Assembly (NCBI RefSeq): GCF_001592825.1
Contig: NZ_LTZG01000063.1
Location: forward strand, 1-64,000
DNA: 64,000 nucleotides
Direction: 5' to 3'
Source of the DNA: Planococcus maritimus
GTDB taxonomy: Bacteria; Bacillota; Bacilli; Bacillales_A; Planococcaceae
Of the stretch, positions 11,129 to 23,122 are shown piece after piece. A model generated the notes under the pieces. The model saw nothing but the letters and a program-made list of their open reading frames with translations, did not search any database and was not told the origin of the DNA. Within the stretch, counting starts at the first letter, position 1; every line of letters starts with the position of its first letter. The translations under genes and the position numbers were made by a program.

Positions 11129-12664
11129 ATGAAAAGAAGAGCATTGATAAGCGTATCGGACAAATCTGGTATTTTGGAGTTTGCCCGTGAACTAGTAAAA
11201 ATGGATGTAGAAATCTTATCAACAGGCGGTACGCGCAAGCATTTGGAGGACAACGATGTTCCGACGACGGCAGTGGATGAAGTGACCGGGTTCCCTGAGA
11301 TTTTAGGTGGCCGCGTGAAAACTTTGCATCCGCTGATTCACGGTGGTTTATTGGCAAAACATGACGATAGCGAACACCAGCAGCAAATGAACGATAACGG
11401 CATCGCGCCAATCGAGTTTGTCTGCGTTAATTTATACCCATTCCGCGAAACGATTTCAAAACCGGATGTAACGGTTGATGATGCCATTGAAAACATCGAT
11501 ATCGGCGGTCCGACGATGCTGCGTTCTGCAGCGAAAAACCACGCATATGTGACAGTTATTGTTGATTCAGGAGATTACGAAGCAGTGCTAGCGGAACTGC
11601 GCGAACAACAAACAACAAGCCCGGAGCTGCGCCGGAAACTTGCTGCGAAAGTATTCCGCCATACAGCGGCATACGATGCATATATTTCCAATTATTTGAC
11701 CGACCTGACAGATGAGCAGTATCCAGAGCAATTGACCCTTACATATGAATTGTCCCAAGCGCTGCGCTACGGGGAAAACCCTCACCAGAAAGCAGCCTTC
11801 TATAAGAGTGCGCTCGGTTCGGATTTCTCGATTGCGCACGCGGAGCAATTACACGGGAAAGAACTTTCCTATAATAATATCCAAGATGCCAATGCGGCGC
11901 TTCAAATCATCAAGGAATTCACCATCCCTGCGAGTGTCGCAGTCAAGCATATGAATCCTTGCGGCGTCGGCACCGGTAATACGCTTTCTGAATCGTTCAA
12001 AAAGGCGTATGAAGCGGATTCGACTTCAATTTTCGGGGGCATCGTTGCCTTGAACCGCGAAGTCGATCTGGAAACAGCACAGCAATTGTCGCAAATTTTC
12101 CTTGAAATCGTCATCGCGCCATCGTTCACAGAAGAGGCGCTTGCAGAACTCGGCAAAAAGAAAAACATCCGATTATTGACGGTACCGTTTGAAACCAAAC
12201 GCCGCGATAAGTGGAATACCGTCACAGTGGAAGGCGGCTTGCTCGTTCAAGAACCGGATGCGTTTGGCTATGAAGATGCTGAAATTCGCGTCGTGACGGA
12301 AAGGCAGCCGACAGAACAAGAACTTGAAGCCTTAAAACTTGGTTGGAGCGTCGTCAAGCACGTCAAATCAAATGCTATTGTCGTATGTGACGAGTCGATG
12401 ACTCTAGGTGTCGGTGCAGGACAAATGAACCGTGTGGGTGCAGCTGCCATTGCACTCGAGCAAGCAGGCGAGAAAGCAAGTGGCGCAGCAATGGCCTCGG
12501 ATGCATTCTTCCCGATGTCTGATACGGTTGAAACAGCGGCGAAGGCCGGAATCAAAGCGATCATTCAGCCAGGTGGATCGAAAAAAGACCAGGAATCGAT
12601 CGATGCAGCGAATGCGCACGGCATCGCAATGGTCTTTACAGGCGTCCGTCATTTCAAACATTAA
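11129..12664 (+). CDS. purH: bifunctional AICAR transformylase / IMP cyclohydrolase PurH
   Basis: 511 residues. The N-terminal MGS-like domain (about 1-190, with STGGTRKHL near 32 and [13 protein letters not shown] near 60) is the IMP cyclohydrolase. The C-terminal domain is the AICAR transformylase, with [10 protein letters not shown] near 272 carrying the catalytic Lys-His. Together they complete IMP. The start is ATG 11129 after TAGGAGG. Confidence 0.97.
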   Translation: MKRRALISVSDKSGILEFARELVKMDVEILSTGGTRKHLEDNDVPTTAVDEVTGFPEILGGRVKTLHPLIHGGLLAKHDDSEHQQQMNDNGIAPIEFVCVNLYPFRETISKPDVTVDDAIENIDIGGPTMLRSAAKNHAYVTVIVDSGDYEAVLAELREQQTTSPELRRKLAAKVFRHTAAYDAYISNYLTDLTDEQYPEQLTLTYELSQALRYGENPHQKAAFYKSALGSDFSIAHAEQLHGKELSYNNIQDANAALQIIKEFTIPASVAVKHMNPCGVGTGNTLSESFKKAYEADSTSIFGGIVALNREVDLETAQQLSQIFLEIVIAPSFTEEALAELGKKKNIRLLTVPFETKRRDKWNTVTVEGGLLVQEPDAFGYEDAEIRVVTERQPTEQELEALKLGWSVVKHVKSNAIVVCDESMTLGVGAGQMNRVGAAAIALEQAGEKASGAAMASDAFFPMSDTVETAAKAGIKAIIQPGGSKKDQESIDAANAHGIAMVFTGVRHFKH

Positions 12665-12680
12665 TCGGAGGTGTACGATG

Positions 12681-13931
12681 ATGAACGTATTGGTTATCGG
12701 CAAGGGCGGGCGTGAACACGCGCTCGCGCATCAGTTCGCCATCGCGCCGTCGGTCGCGAAAGTTTACGTGGCGCCAGGCAATGACGGCATGGAACAGGAT
12801 GCACAGCTCGTGGATATCCATGAGACGGATTTTGAAGCTTTGGCAGTGTTTGCTAAGGACAATGAAATTGCCTTTACATTCGTCGGGCCGGAACAACCGC
12901 TGTCAGAAGGCATCGTCGATTTCTTTCAAGCGCGTGGATTGAAGATTTTTGGTCCTGACAAAGCCGCTGCACGCATCGAGGGCAGCAAAGCATTTGCCAA
13001 GGAATTGATGAAGCAATACAAGATCCCGACCGCAGCTTATGAAAGTTTTACGAATACGGAAGAAGCTATAACTTATATCAAGCAGCAAGGCGCGCCGATT
13101 GTTATCAAGGCGGATGGTCTTGCTGCCGGAAAAGGCGTCGTCGTCGCGCAAAGTGAGCAAGAAGCAATCGATGCCGTGACCGATATGCTCGATGGCCAGA
13201 AATTCGGTGATTCGGGATCGACCGTTGTTATCGAAGAATACTTGGACGGCGAGGAATTTTCCTTCATGTCTTTCGTCCAGGACGGCAAGATTTACCCGAT
13301 GGCCATTTCACAAGACCATAAGCGCGCGTTTGACGGCGATAAGGGGCCGAATACTGGCGGGATGGGCGCGTACTCGCCGGTGCCGCAGATTTCGGAATCG
13401 GTCGTCGAGGAAACATTTGCGAAAATTGTCCGGCCGACGGTAGAGGCGATGGCTCAAGAAGGCACAGCGTTCAATGGCATTTTATACGCGGGCATCATTT
13501 TGACGGCAAAGGGCCCGAAAGTCATTGAATTCAATGCCCGCTTTGGCGATCCGGAAACGCAAGTGGTCTTGCCGCGTCTGAAAACCGACCTTGGCGCATT
13601 TATCGCGACCATTTTGAATGGCGAGGAAATGGAGCTTGAATGGGATGCCCGCCCTGTGCTGGGTGTCGTCATTGCCGCGGATGGCTATCCGGGAACTGTG
13701 GAAAAAGGAACCGTGTTACCGGAACTGGATGAATTAACGGATGTAACCGTCACCCACGCCGGCACGAAACGCTCCGAAAGCCGCTTCACTGCTAGCGGCG
13801 GCCGGGTGTTGCTTGTCGCAGGCAGCGGCGAGACGTTGAGAGACGCTCAGGAAACTGTTTATCAAGCGCTCGGGAAATTAGCATGGGACGGTTTCTTTTA
13901 CCGCACAGATATCGGCTGGCGTGCAATCTAA
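12681..13931 (+). CDS. purD: GAR synthetase PurD
   Basis: 416-residue ATP-grasp ligase that joins glycine to phosphoribosylamine. GKGGREHALAHQ at about 7-18 is the N-terminal signature, IVIKADGLAAGKGVVVA near 136-152 the ATP-grasp lid, and NARFGDPETQVVLPRL near 288 the metal site. The frame opens at 12432 inside purH. Two adjacent ATG codons (12678, 12681) follow GGAGGT, and the second has the better 8-base spacing. It is the last gene of the operon. A weak hairpin (about 13952-13986) follows but lacks a good T run. Confidence 0.95.
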   Translation: MNVLVIGKGGREHALAHQFAIAPSVAKVYVAPGNDGMEQDAQLVDIHETDFEALAVFAKDNEIAFTFVGPEQPLSEGIVDFFQARGLKIFGPDKAAARIEGSKAFAKELMKQYKIPTAAYESFTNTEEAITYIKQQGAPIVIKADGLAAGKGVVVAQSEQEAIDAVTDMLDGQKFGDSGSTVVIEEYLDGEEFSFMSFVQDGKIYPMAISQDHKRAFDGDKGPNTGGMGAYSPVPQISESVVEETFAKIVRPTVEAMAQEGTAFNGILYAGIILTAKGPKVIEFNARFGDPETQVVLPRLKTDLGAFIATILNGEEMELEWDARPVLGVVIAADGYPGTVEKGTVLPELDELTDVTVTHAGTKRSESRFTASGGRVLLVAGSGETLRDAQETVYQALGKLAWDGFFYRTDIGWRAI

Positions 13932-13949
13932 CTAAATAATTGGTATAAT
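13921..13949 (+). promoter_or_regulatory. probable sigma-A promoter for the acetyltransferase gene
   Basis: GTGCAA (13921-13926), a 17-base spacer and TATAAT (13944-13949) preceded by TGG, an extended -10. The -35 region lies in the end of purD. It would give the next gene its own transcript. Confidence 0.6.
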
Positions 13950-14118
13950 AAAATGGCACAATTTCATGGCGAAACTGTGTCATTTATTTATGCGGCCCCT
14001 TGCCGCAGAGGATTTTCAACAGCCCACTTTTACCTCTTTTACTAAACTCCAATTTTCACCCATCACTACCCCGGAATCAATAAAACCAGCAGGGCATTCA
14101 AACTCGGAAGGAGCAAAA

Positions 14119-14712
14119 ATGATGAACTGGTATGAAAAATTGAATCAATATTTCCCTGTGGAGGAAATGAAATCGAAAGAGCATATGGACACATTGCTGA
14201 AGGAGAAGGGCAGTGTCTACTACAAAGATGAGGGTCCATACCACGTCTTGATGTATGCGGAATTCCCGAGCTTCTCGTTCGTCGACTATTTATTCGTCTC
14301 CAAAGAATCGCGCGGCATGGGCATCGGCAAGAAAACTTTGCAAATGCTCAAGGATAAGAATAAGCCTATCATTCTAGAAGTCGAACCGGTCGATTACGAG
14401 GATACGGATTCAGAGAAACGCTTGCGCTTCTATGCACGCGAAGGTTTTGAACATGCTACATCAATCGGCTATTGCCGCCGTTCACTCGCGACGGGCGAAG
14501 AAAACTCCATGGAGATTCTTTACTGGGCGCCGAACAATGAGACCGAAGAAGAGATTTTTGAAGCGATGAAGAAAATGTATGAAGACATTCATACGTATAA
14601 AGACGAGCATTTTTATGGCGAGTCGTATGATCCGGTTTCGGACGTCTTAACGAGAAAAGAACAAGACCAGAACGATATCCTGAAACCGTTCAGTGATCCG
14701 GTCAATAAATAA
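14119..14712 (+). CDS. GNAT family N-acetyltransferase
   Basis: 197 residues. The acetyl-CoA-binding core is seen at about 40-125: FVDYLFVSKESRGMGIGKK holds the R-G-x-G-I-G-K pyrophosphate loop, and LRFYAREGF the usual C-terminal strand-helix. The substrate cannot be told. The last 60 residues are an acidic helical extension. The frame opens earlier, but ATG 14119 follows CGGAAGGAGC and is taken as the start (a second ATG is adjacent). It lies between purD and the adenine deaminase gene, with its own promoter and terminator. Confidence 0.8.
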   Translation: MMNWYEKLNQYFPVEEMKSKEHMDTLLKEKGSVYYKDEGPYHVLMYAEFPSFSFVDYLFVSKESRGMGIGKKTLQMLKDKNKPIILEVEPVDYEDTDSEKRLRFYAREGFEHATSIGYCRRSLATGEENSMEILYWAPNNETEEEIFEAMKKMYEDIHTYKDEHFYGESYDPVSDVLTRKEQDQNDILKPFSDPVNK

Positions 14713-14715
14713 ACC

Positions 14716-14748
14716 GAAATCCACGTCTTTGGGACGTGGATTTTTTAT
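14716..14748 (+). terminator. terminator after the acetyltransferase gene
   Basis: AATCCACGTC and GACGTGGATT form a 10-bp stem with a short loop, followed by six T. Confidence 0.92.
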
Positions 14749-14858
14749 GTCCGGTGCGGTAAATGAGTAGAGAGTTCTCAGGTCATTTTCTGTGAAATAA
14801 TGCATAATTATGCTAGGATACGATATATGGATATTGAAAAGAGAGCAGGTGCCTTCGG

Positions 14859-16598
14859 ATGGTAAACCCTTTATGGAGAAATACAGAAATAAGGAAACAA
14901 TTGAAAATTGTATCGAAAGAATTATCCCCGGACCTTGTGCTGACGAACGCGACTTATCTGCACGGGATATTTAAAAAATGGATGAACGGCAATATATGGA
15001 TCGATGGAGACCGCATCGTTTACGCAGGACAAGACATGCCGAAAATCGATGATAAGACAGAAGTAGTGGACGTCAGCGGCAAATGGATCGTGCCTGGTTA
15101 TATCGAGCCACATGTCCATCCGTATCAACTTTACAATCCCCAGCAATTCGCCGATTATGCCGCGCAAGGTGGGACAACCGGGTTCATCTCTGACAACTTA
15201 CCCTTGTTTTTAGCGCTAGAAAACGAGAAAGCGTTTACATTATTGGACCGTATGGCGGAACTGCCGTTCACATTCTATTGGTGGACACGCTTCGATTCGC
15301 AGACGGAACTTGTCGGGGAAGACCAAAAGTTCACCTCAAAAGCGGTCGGTGAATGGCTAGAACGGCCGGATGTCATCTTAGGCGGGGAATTAACAGGCTG
15401 GCCGAAGTTATTGGCTGGCGACGATCAAATGCTTTATTGGATTCAAAAAGCAAAAATCAGCCTGAAGAAAATTGAGGGGCATTTCCCCGGAGCTTCCGAG
15501 AAAACCTTGGCACGCATGAAATTGCTCGGTGCTGACGGAGACCATGAAGCGATGACTGTCGATGAAGTAGAGACGCGCTTATTGCATGGGTATGGCGTGA
15601 CGCTGCGCCATTCCTCGATCCGTCCAGATTTGCCGGAATTATTAGCGGGCATTGTGGAGCGGGAATTGAATGTTTTCGATAAATTGATGATGACGACAGA
15701 TGGTTCGACACCGGTCTTCCATAAAGACGGGGTCATGGATATGTGCATCCAGATCGCGCTCGACGCCGGTGTTCCGGCAATTGATGCTTACATGATGGCT
15801 TCTTATAATGTAGCGCGCTACTACAATTTGACAAGCTTGCACGGTTTGATCGGGACGGGGCGCTATGCGGACTTGAACATTCTTGATGCAATCGATAACC
15901 CGGTGCCGAGTGGTGTGATTTCTAAAGGGGTCTGGCTCAAACGCGATGGTGAGAAAGTGCGCTCACTCGATGAAGTGGATTGGTCGGTACTGCCGGAATT
16001 GGATCTCGACTTTGAATTGACCGATGACGATTTTCAGTTTTCGATGCCGTTTGGCGTGGAGATGGTCAACGATGTCATCACCAAGCCGTATTCTGTGAGC
16101 GTCGATACGAATGTTGAGCGCTTGTCGAAAGACCATGGTGAAAGCTTCTTGATGCTTCTCGATAAAAATGGCAAATGGCGGGTCAATACCTTGATCAAAG
16201 GCTTCGCAACAGAAGTCGATGGATTCGCTTCGTCTTATACCAATACAGGCGATATTGTACTAATTGGCAAAAGTCAAAAAGACATGTGGAAAGCATTTGA
16301 AGCCGTGAAGCGTCAAAGAGGCGGCATTGTCTTAGTCGAAGATGGCGAGACCGTCTGCGAATTGCCGCTGCCTATTGGCGGCATCATGTCCGATTTGCCG
16401 ATGGAGACCTTGATGGAGCAGGAAACCGAGTTGAAGCAAGCGTTGAAAGAGCGCGGCTATGAACATGGCGACGCTGTCTATACTTTATTGTTCTTGATGG
16501 CGACGCATTTGCCGTATGTCCGCATTACCCAAAAAGGGATTTATGACGTCATGAACAAAACCATTCTATTCCCAGCATTCATGAGGGGCCAGGGATGA
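14859..16598 (+). CDS. yerA: adenine deaminase-like amidohydrolase, YerA-like
   Basis: 579 residues, amidohydrolase superfamily, closest to the YerA type of adenine deaminase, which would convert adenine to hypoxanthine and ammonia. Metal-site motifs can be seen: EPHVHPYQ near 85-92 (the paired His), EGHFPGASEKTL near 207 and GADGDHEAM near 223, then LRHSS and TTDGSTP near 249-287. ATG 14859 has a modest AGCAGGTG ribosome site. The 3' end overlaps yerB by four bases. A link to purine salvage fits the purine operon upstream, but activity is inferred from family. Confidence 0.82.
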   Translation: MVNPLWRNTEIRKQLKIVSKELSPDLVLTNATYLHGIFKKWMNGNIWIDGDRIVYAGQDMPKIDDKTEVVDVSGKWIVPGYIEPHVHPYQLYNPQQFADYAAQGGTTGFISDNLPLFLALENEKAFTLLDRMAELPFTFYWWTRFDSQTELVGEDQKFTSKAVGEWLERPDVILGGELTGWPKLLAGDDQMLYWIQKAKISLKKIEGHFPGASEKTLARMKLLGADGDHEAMTVDEVETRLLHGYGVTLRHSSIRPDLPELLAGIVERELNVFDKLMMTTDGSTPVFHKDGVMDMCIQIALDAGVPAIDAYMMASYNVARYYNLTSLHGLIGTGRYADLNILDAIDNPVPSGVISKGVWLKRDGEKVRSLDEVDWSVLPELDLDFELTDDDFQFSMPFGVEMVNDVITKPYSVSVDTNVERLSKDHGESFLMLLDKNGKWRVNTLIKGFATEVDGFASSYTNTGDIVLIGKSQKDMWKAFEAVKRQRGGIVLVEDGETVCELPLPIGGIMSDLPMETLMEQETELKQALKERGYEHGDAVYTLLFLMATHLPYVRITQKGIYDVMNKTILFPAFMRGQG

Positions 16599-17644
16599 AA
16601 AAATGGCTGATCTTGCTTGCTTTGCTGATCATTGCCGCTGTCTTGGTTGTTTGGCTGGTCGGAAGGGAACAAGCGGGAGAGCCGGAAGCACCCGTAACTC
16701 CGGAGCTGCCGGAAACGCCTGAGGTGTCGGAGGAAGTGCTCACTACAGCCCCTTTCACCGGCATGCAAGGAGACGGGCCGTATGACAGCCGTGCGGTGAT
16801 GGCAGTCATCAATAATCACCCAGCAGCGCGTCCCCAAACAGGACTAGTCGAAGCTGACATGGTTTTTGAAATCATTGCAGAGCACAATATCACGCGGTTT
16901 TTAGCGTTGTATCAAAGTCAGTTTCCGGTAGCTATTGGGCCAGTGCGCAGTGCGCGTGATTATTTTGTCGAATTGGCTCAAGGCTATGACGCATTTTTCA
17001 TTGCTCACGGTTACAGCCCGGAAGCACAGCAATTGCTGGAGTCGGGGGTGGTCGACCACGTCAACGGCATGCAATACGACGGGACCTTGTTTAAGCGTTC
17101 GTTAGACCGTGTTGCGCCACATAACTCCTATATTACTTATGAAAACGTCGAACTGGCGATGCAGATGACCGGCACTTCACCCAATTACCGCATAAAAGCA
17201 CCTTATGCTTTCTCTGCGGCGGGCAGTAATGATAAACTAGGAGAACAAGCTGCTTCTATTGAAGTAACCTACGGTGGCGACCCGCTTTTTGCGAGTGCCT
17301 ATACGTATGATGCAGAGACGCAGCTTTACGGCCGGTCATCGGGCGGAGTCGACACGGTCGATAAGGATACTTCGCAGCGGATCGAAGTCGCCAATGTTTT
17401 GGTCATGGAAATGGCACACGAAACAATCGATGCGAAAGGGCGTCAGGAAATTGATCTCGTTTCCGGCGGACAGGCGTTATTGTTCCGTGAAGGAATCGTT
17501 CAGGAAATCATTTGGCGCGCAGAAGATGGCATGCTCGTGCCAGTCGGGAATGACGGGCCAGTTGAATTGATGCAAGGAAAAACCTGGGTCCATATAATTC
17601 CGGAGTTGCCGGGAATAGACCAGGCGGTACAATATAGCCCGTAG
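16595..17644 (+). CDS. yerB: DUF3048 domain-containing protein, YerB-like
   Basis: 349 residues. A single hydrophobic segment at about 4-22 looks like a membrane anchor or signal peptide. No lipobox cysteine is present, unlike relatives annotated as lipoproteins. A Pro/Glu-rich linker (28-50) leads to the DUF3048 domain (for example VGPVRSARDYFVELAQGYDAF around 115 and PHNSYI around 175). It is probably extracytoplasmic, function unknown. Its start overlaps the adenine deaminase stop, so the genes are coupled. Confidence 0.82.
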   Translation: MKKWLILLALLIIAAVLVVWLVGREQAGEPEAPVTPELPETPEVSEEVLTTAPFTGMQGDGPYDSRAVMAVINNHPAARPQTGLVEADMVFEIIAEHNITRFLALYQSQFPVAIGPVRSARDYFVELAQGYDAFFIAHGYSPEAQQLLESGVVDHVNGMQYDGTLFKRSLDRVAPHNSYITYENVELAMQMTGTSPNYRIKAPYAFSAAGSNDKLGEQAASIEVTYGGDPLFASAYTYDAETQLYGRSSGGVDTVDKDTSQRIEVANVLVMEMAHETIDAKGRQEIDLVSGGQALLFREGIVQEIIWRAEDGMLVPVGNDGPVELMQGKTWVHIIPELPGIDQAVQYSP

Positions 17645-17681
17645 AAGCGGGATCAATCGAAGAGCAATGAAAGGACGTTGA

Positions 17682-18008
17682 ATGTGCATGCAAGTTGATA
17701 AGATTAGAGGGCCGCAGACCGATCAATTGATCGAAGCGGTGCTGGCATTGGAAAACAAAGAACAAGCCTATCGATTTTTTGATGATTTGTGCACGATCAG
17801 CGAGATCCAATCGTTATCACAGCGATTTGAAGTGGCGCATATGCTGCGCTTGAAAAAGACCTACGAAAAAATCAAGAACGAAACCGGCGCGAGTACAGCG
17901 ACGATTTCCCGTGTGCGCCGCTGCTTGAATTATGGCAACGATGCATACGAGGAAATGCTTGATGTGTTGTATCCGGAAGAAAAACAGATTGAACTTCCAA
18001 AAGACTGA
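17682..18008 (+). CDS. yerC: TrpR/YerC-type DNA-binding protein
   Basis: 108-residue helix-turn-helix protein of the TrpR-like YerC/YecD family. The core reads FFDDLCTISEIQSLSQRFEVA, then a recognition helix in ETGASTATISRVRRCLNYG around 68-86, nearly as in B. subtilis YerC. Its regulatory target is not known. ATG 17682 fits the AAGGA site. A second ATG at 17688 gives MQVDKIRG, which matches relatives better, so the start is uncertain by two residues. Confidence 0.88.
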   Translation: MCMQVDKIRGPQTDQLIEAVLALENKEQAYRFFDDLCTISEIQSLSQRFEVAHMLRLKKTYEKIKNETGASTATISRVRRCLNYGNDAYEEMLDVLYPEEKQIELPKD

Positions 18009-18036
18009 CCAGCGAATGATGCTGGTCAGTCTTTTC
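18003..18036 (+). terminator. terminator after yerC
   Basis: AAGACTGACCAGC pairs with GCTGGTCAGTCTT around a small loop and is followed by TTTTCG. The hairpin includes the last codons of yerC. Confidence 0.85.
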
Positions 18037-18091
18037 GTGAGTTGAATTTTTCATTTGTGGATGGATGGGGACAGAGTGTTGGCCGATCTTT

Positions 18092-18100
18092 TGTTATAAT
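18092..18100 (+). promoter_or_regulatory. extended -10 promoter of the pcrB-pcrA-ligA-camS operon
   Basis: TGTTATAAT is a perfect extended -10 element about 38 bases before the pcrB start. No good -35 hexamer is seen at the usual distance. Confidence 0.6.
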
Positions 18101-18138
18101 GGAAAGATGAAAAACAAAGAACAGTTAGGAGAATACCT

Positions 18139-18840
18139 GTGGACTTTCGAACATGGCGGCATGTCTTTAAATTAGATCCTGCAAAGCAGCTTTCAGATGG
18201 ACATTTGGAACGAATTTGCAAATCCGGGACTGATGCCATCTTGATTGGCGGAAGCGATGATGTCACACTCGACAATGTCCTGGAGTTGATGGCCCGTGTG
18301 ATGCACTATTCGGTGCCGGTTGCACTAGAAGTGTCGACGGTCGAATCGGTGACGCCAGGTTTTGATTATTATTTCATTCCGACGGTGCTCAATAGCAGTG
18401 ATCCGAAATGGATCAAAGGGCTTCATCATGAAGCGATCCGAGAGTACGGTGAGATCATGGACTGGACGGAGATCGTTCCGGAAGGCTATTGCATTTTGAA
18501 TCCGGACTGTAAAGCGGCACACTTGACCGGGGCGGATACATCTTTGACCGAAGAGGATGTGCTCGGATATGCACGCATGGCGGAGCATTTCTTTAAGTTG
18601 CCGATCTTTTATCTGGAATACAGCGGCATGTATGGCAATCCGGAATTAGTGAAAAAAACCGCGTCGGTGCTATCCGACACTCGGCTATTTTATGGCGGCG
18701 GCATTGATTCAGCGGAGCGCGCCAAGGAAATGGCCGCCATCAGCGACACAATCGTTGTCGGCAATATTATTTATGAAAATCTAAACCAAGCGATTGCGAC
18801 CGTCAAGGCAGTTGCGGAAACGGCTGAGCAATCGTTATAA
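18139..18840 (+). CDS. pcrB: heptaprenylglyceryl phosphate synthase PcrB
   Basis: 233-residue TIM-barrel prenyltransferase. Bacterial PcrB joins heptaprenyl diphosphate to glycerol-1-phosphate, giving an archaeal-type ether lipid precursor. Visible blocks are [12 protein letters not shown] near 33-44, [14 protein letters not shown] near 60, [15 protein letters not shown] near 155 and LFYGGGIDS near 178, matching the phosphate-binding loops. The start is GTG 18139 behind TTAGGAG. It heads the operon with pcrA, as in B. subtilis. Confidence 0.92.
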   Translation: MDFRTWRHVFKLDPAKQLSDGHLERICKSGTDAILIGGSDDVTLDNVLELMARVMHYSVPVALEVSTVESVTPGFDYYFIPTVLNSSDPKWIKGLHHEAIREYGEIMDWTEIVPEGYCILNPDCKAAHLTGADTSLTEEDVLGYARMAEHFFKLPIFYLEYSGMYGNPELVKKTASVLSDTRLFYGGGIDSAERAKEMAAISDTIVVGNIIYENLNQAIATVKAVAETAEQSL

Positions 18841-18871
18841 TAGTAGGAACAAATGTTCGAGGTGGTGCACA

Positions 18872-21088
18872 ATGGAAATAATCATGAAAAACTTGCTGCG
18901 GGGCATGAACCCCGAGCAGGAAGAAGCAGTCAAAACAACAGAAGGCCCGCTATTGATCATGGCCGGTGCGGGATCTGGGAAAACACGGGTATTGACGCAC
19001 CGCATCGCGTATCTCGTACTAGAAAAGCAAGTCTATCCGTCCAATATCCTCGCGATTACCTTTACCAATAAAGCGGCACGTGAAATGCGCAACCGAATCG
19101 ATGGGCTATTAGGCCACGGAACGGGCGACCGCATGTGGGTGTCGACATTCCACTCCATGTGCGTGCGCATCTTGCGCCGCAATATCGACCGGCTTGGATT
19201 CTCCAAAAGCTTTTCGATTTTAGATACGACCGATCAATTGACAGTCATCAAAAATGTCTTGAAACAGCAAAACCTGGACCCGAAAAAATACGAGCCGCGG
19301 ACGATGCTGAACGCTATTTCGTCGTCAAAAAACGAATGCATCGACGCAGAAACTTTCGCGGCAAATGCCAATCAATTCAATCCGTATGAAAAAACGGTGG
19401 CAGAAGTCTTCACTGGCTACCAGAAACGGCTCCAAAAAAACCAATCGCTCGATTTCGACGATTTGATCATGATGACCTTAAAACTGTTTGAAACCGTGCC
19501 CGATGTACTGGATTACTATCAGGATAAATTCCATTACATCCACGTTGATGAATATCAGGATACGAACAATGCCCAGTATCAATTGGTGCAGTTGCTGGCG
19601 AAGAAATTCAAGAATATTTGCGTGGTCGGCGATTCCGACCAGTCGATCTACCGCTGGCGCGGGGCGGATATCACCAACATCCTGTCGTTCGAAAAAGATT
19701 ACCCGGATGCCAAAGTGATCATGCTCGAACAAAATTACCGTTCGACCAAGCGCATTTTGCAGGCGGCAAACGACGTCATTCAGAAAAACACGAGCCGCTA
19801 TCCGAAAGAATTGCGCACTGATAACGACGAAGGCCCGGCGATTACGCTTCATAAAGCGGGTGATGAGCGCCAAGAAGCTCAGTATATCGTCCAAACCATT
19901 CAACAGCTTATGCAGCAAGAAGGATACAAAACTTCCGATTTTGCCATTTTGTACCGGACCAATGCACAATCGCGTATTTTAGAAGAAATGTTCGTCAAGT
20001 CGAATATGAGCTACACCATCGTCGGCGGCACGAAATTCTATGACCGCAAAGAAATCAAAGACCTGCTGGCGTATTTGCGCTTGATTGCCAATAACGAAGA
20101 TGATTTGTCGCTCGCGCGCATCATTAATGAACCGAAGCGGGGCATCGGCGCGACCTCATTCGAGAAAATGGCGCGCTTTGCGATCGAGCAGGACCGCACC
20201 ATCATGGATTCCTTGCAGGAAGCGGATTTCATGGGCTTGACGGCAAAAACGGCACAGACGGCGCTTGAGTTCCGGTCAATGATTGCCGGGTTTACCGAAA
20301 TGCAGGAATTCCTGTCGGTGACGGAATTGGTGGAAGAAGTGCTGAAGAAATCCGGCTACCGCCAAATGCTCCAAAACGACAAGACCATTGAAGGCGAAAG
20401 CCGCCTGGAAAACTTGGATGAGTTTCTGACAGTGACACAAGCGTTCGAAAAACAAAGTGATGACAAGTCATTGGTGGCATTTTTGACCGATCTCGCTTTG
20501 ATTGCGGATATCGATTCACTCGACGAGGAAGAAGAACCGGGAGATGGCCCGATCATCCTCATGACGATGCACGCAGCGAAAGGCCTCGAGTTTCCGGTCG
20601 TGTTTATCGCAGGACTTGAAGAAAACGTCTTTCCGCATTCACGCTCGAACAACGACGAGGAAGAACTAGAAGAAGAGCGGAGACTCGCCTATGTGGGCAT
20701 TACGCGCGCTGAAAAACGGCTGTATTTGACACACGCTTCGTCGCGGACAATTTTCGGCAAAAGCAATTTCAATATGCCATCGCGTTTCATTTCCGAAATT
20801 TCAGAAGACCTTATTGAACAAACTATCGCCAATCACCGTGCTGGCGCTGCGACAAGTTATAAGCAAGCGCCAAAACGAAAAGCGGTCATGAAACCTTCTT
20901 ACCAGCAATCTGGCGGCGACCGCTTGGGCTGGAAAACAGGGGACCGCGCGAAGCATAAAAAATGGGGCGTGGGCACTGTCGTCAATGTCAAAGGCGAAGG
21001 CGAACAAACAGAACTCGATATCGCTTTCCCAAGCCCAACAGGCATCAAGCGTTTACTCGCGAAATTTGCGCCGATCGAAAAAGAATGA
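18872..21088 (+). CDS. pcrA: ATP-dependent DNA helicase PcrA
   Basis: 738-residue superfamily 1 helicase (UvrD/Rep class) for repair and plasmid replication. Walker [15 protein letters not shown] near 30, [11 protein letters not shown] near 226, [14 protein letters not shown] near 252, [12 protein letters not shown] near 562 and [17 protein letters not shown] near 609 are the helicase motifs. The C-terminal tail (about 660-738) holds the KxGDxVxHxxWG-like RNA polymerase-binding domain. The frame opens at 18794 in pcrB, but ATG 18872 has the GAGGTGG site. Confidence 0.97.
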   Translation: MEIIMKNLLRGMNPEQEEAVKTTEGPLLIMAGAGSGKTRVLTHRIAYLVLEKQVYPSNILAITFTNKAAREMRNRIDGLLGHGTGDRMWVSTFHSMCVRILRRNIDRLGFSKSFSILDTTDQLTVIKNVLKQQNLDPKKYEPRTMLNAISSSKNECIDAETFAANANQFNPYEKTVAEVFTGYQKRLQKNQSLDFDDLIMMTLKLFETVPDVLDYYQDKFHYIHVDEYQDTNNAQYQLVQLLAKKFKNICVVGDSDQSIYRWRGADITNILSFEKDYPDAKVIMLEQNYRSTKRILQAANDVIQKNTSRYPKELRTDNDEGPAITLHKAGDERQEAQYIVQTIQQLMQQEGYKTSDFAILYRTNAQSRILEEMFVKSNMSYTIVGGTKFYDRKEIKDLLAYLRLIANNEDDLSLARIINEPKRGIGATSFEKMARFAIEQDRTIMDSLQEADFMGLTAKTAQTALEFRSMIAGFTEMQEFLSVTELVEEVLKKSGYRQMLQNDKTIEGESRLENLDEFLTVTQAFEKQSDDKSLVAFLTDLALIADIDSLDEEEEPGDGPIILMTMHAAKGLEFPVVFIAGLEENVFPHSRSNNDEEELEEERRLAYVGITRAEKRLYLTHASSRTIFGKSNFNMPSRFISEISEDLIEQTIANHRAGAATSYKQAPKRKAVMKPSYQQSGGDRLGWKTGDRAKHKKWGVGTVVNVKGEGEQTELDIAFPSPTGIKRLLAKFAPIEKE

Positions 21089-21103
21089 TCTGGAGGAACT
21101 TGA

Positions 21104-23110
<2,007 letters not shown>

Positions 23111-23122
23111 GGAGATTAGTAT

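Noticed and set aside
12432-12680. Long N-terminal extension of purD
   Set aside because: It lies inside purH in another frame. ATG 12681 gives the normal PurD start after GGAGG.
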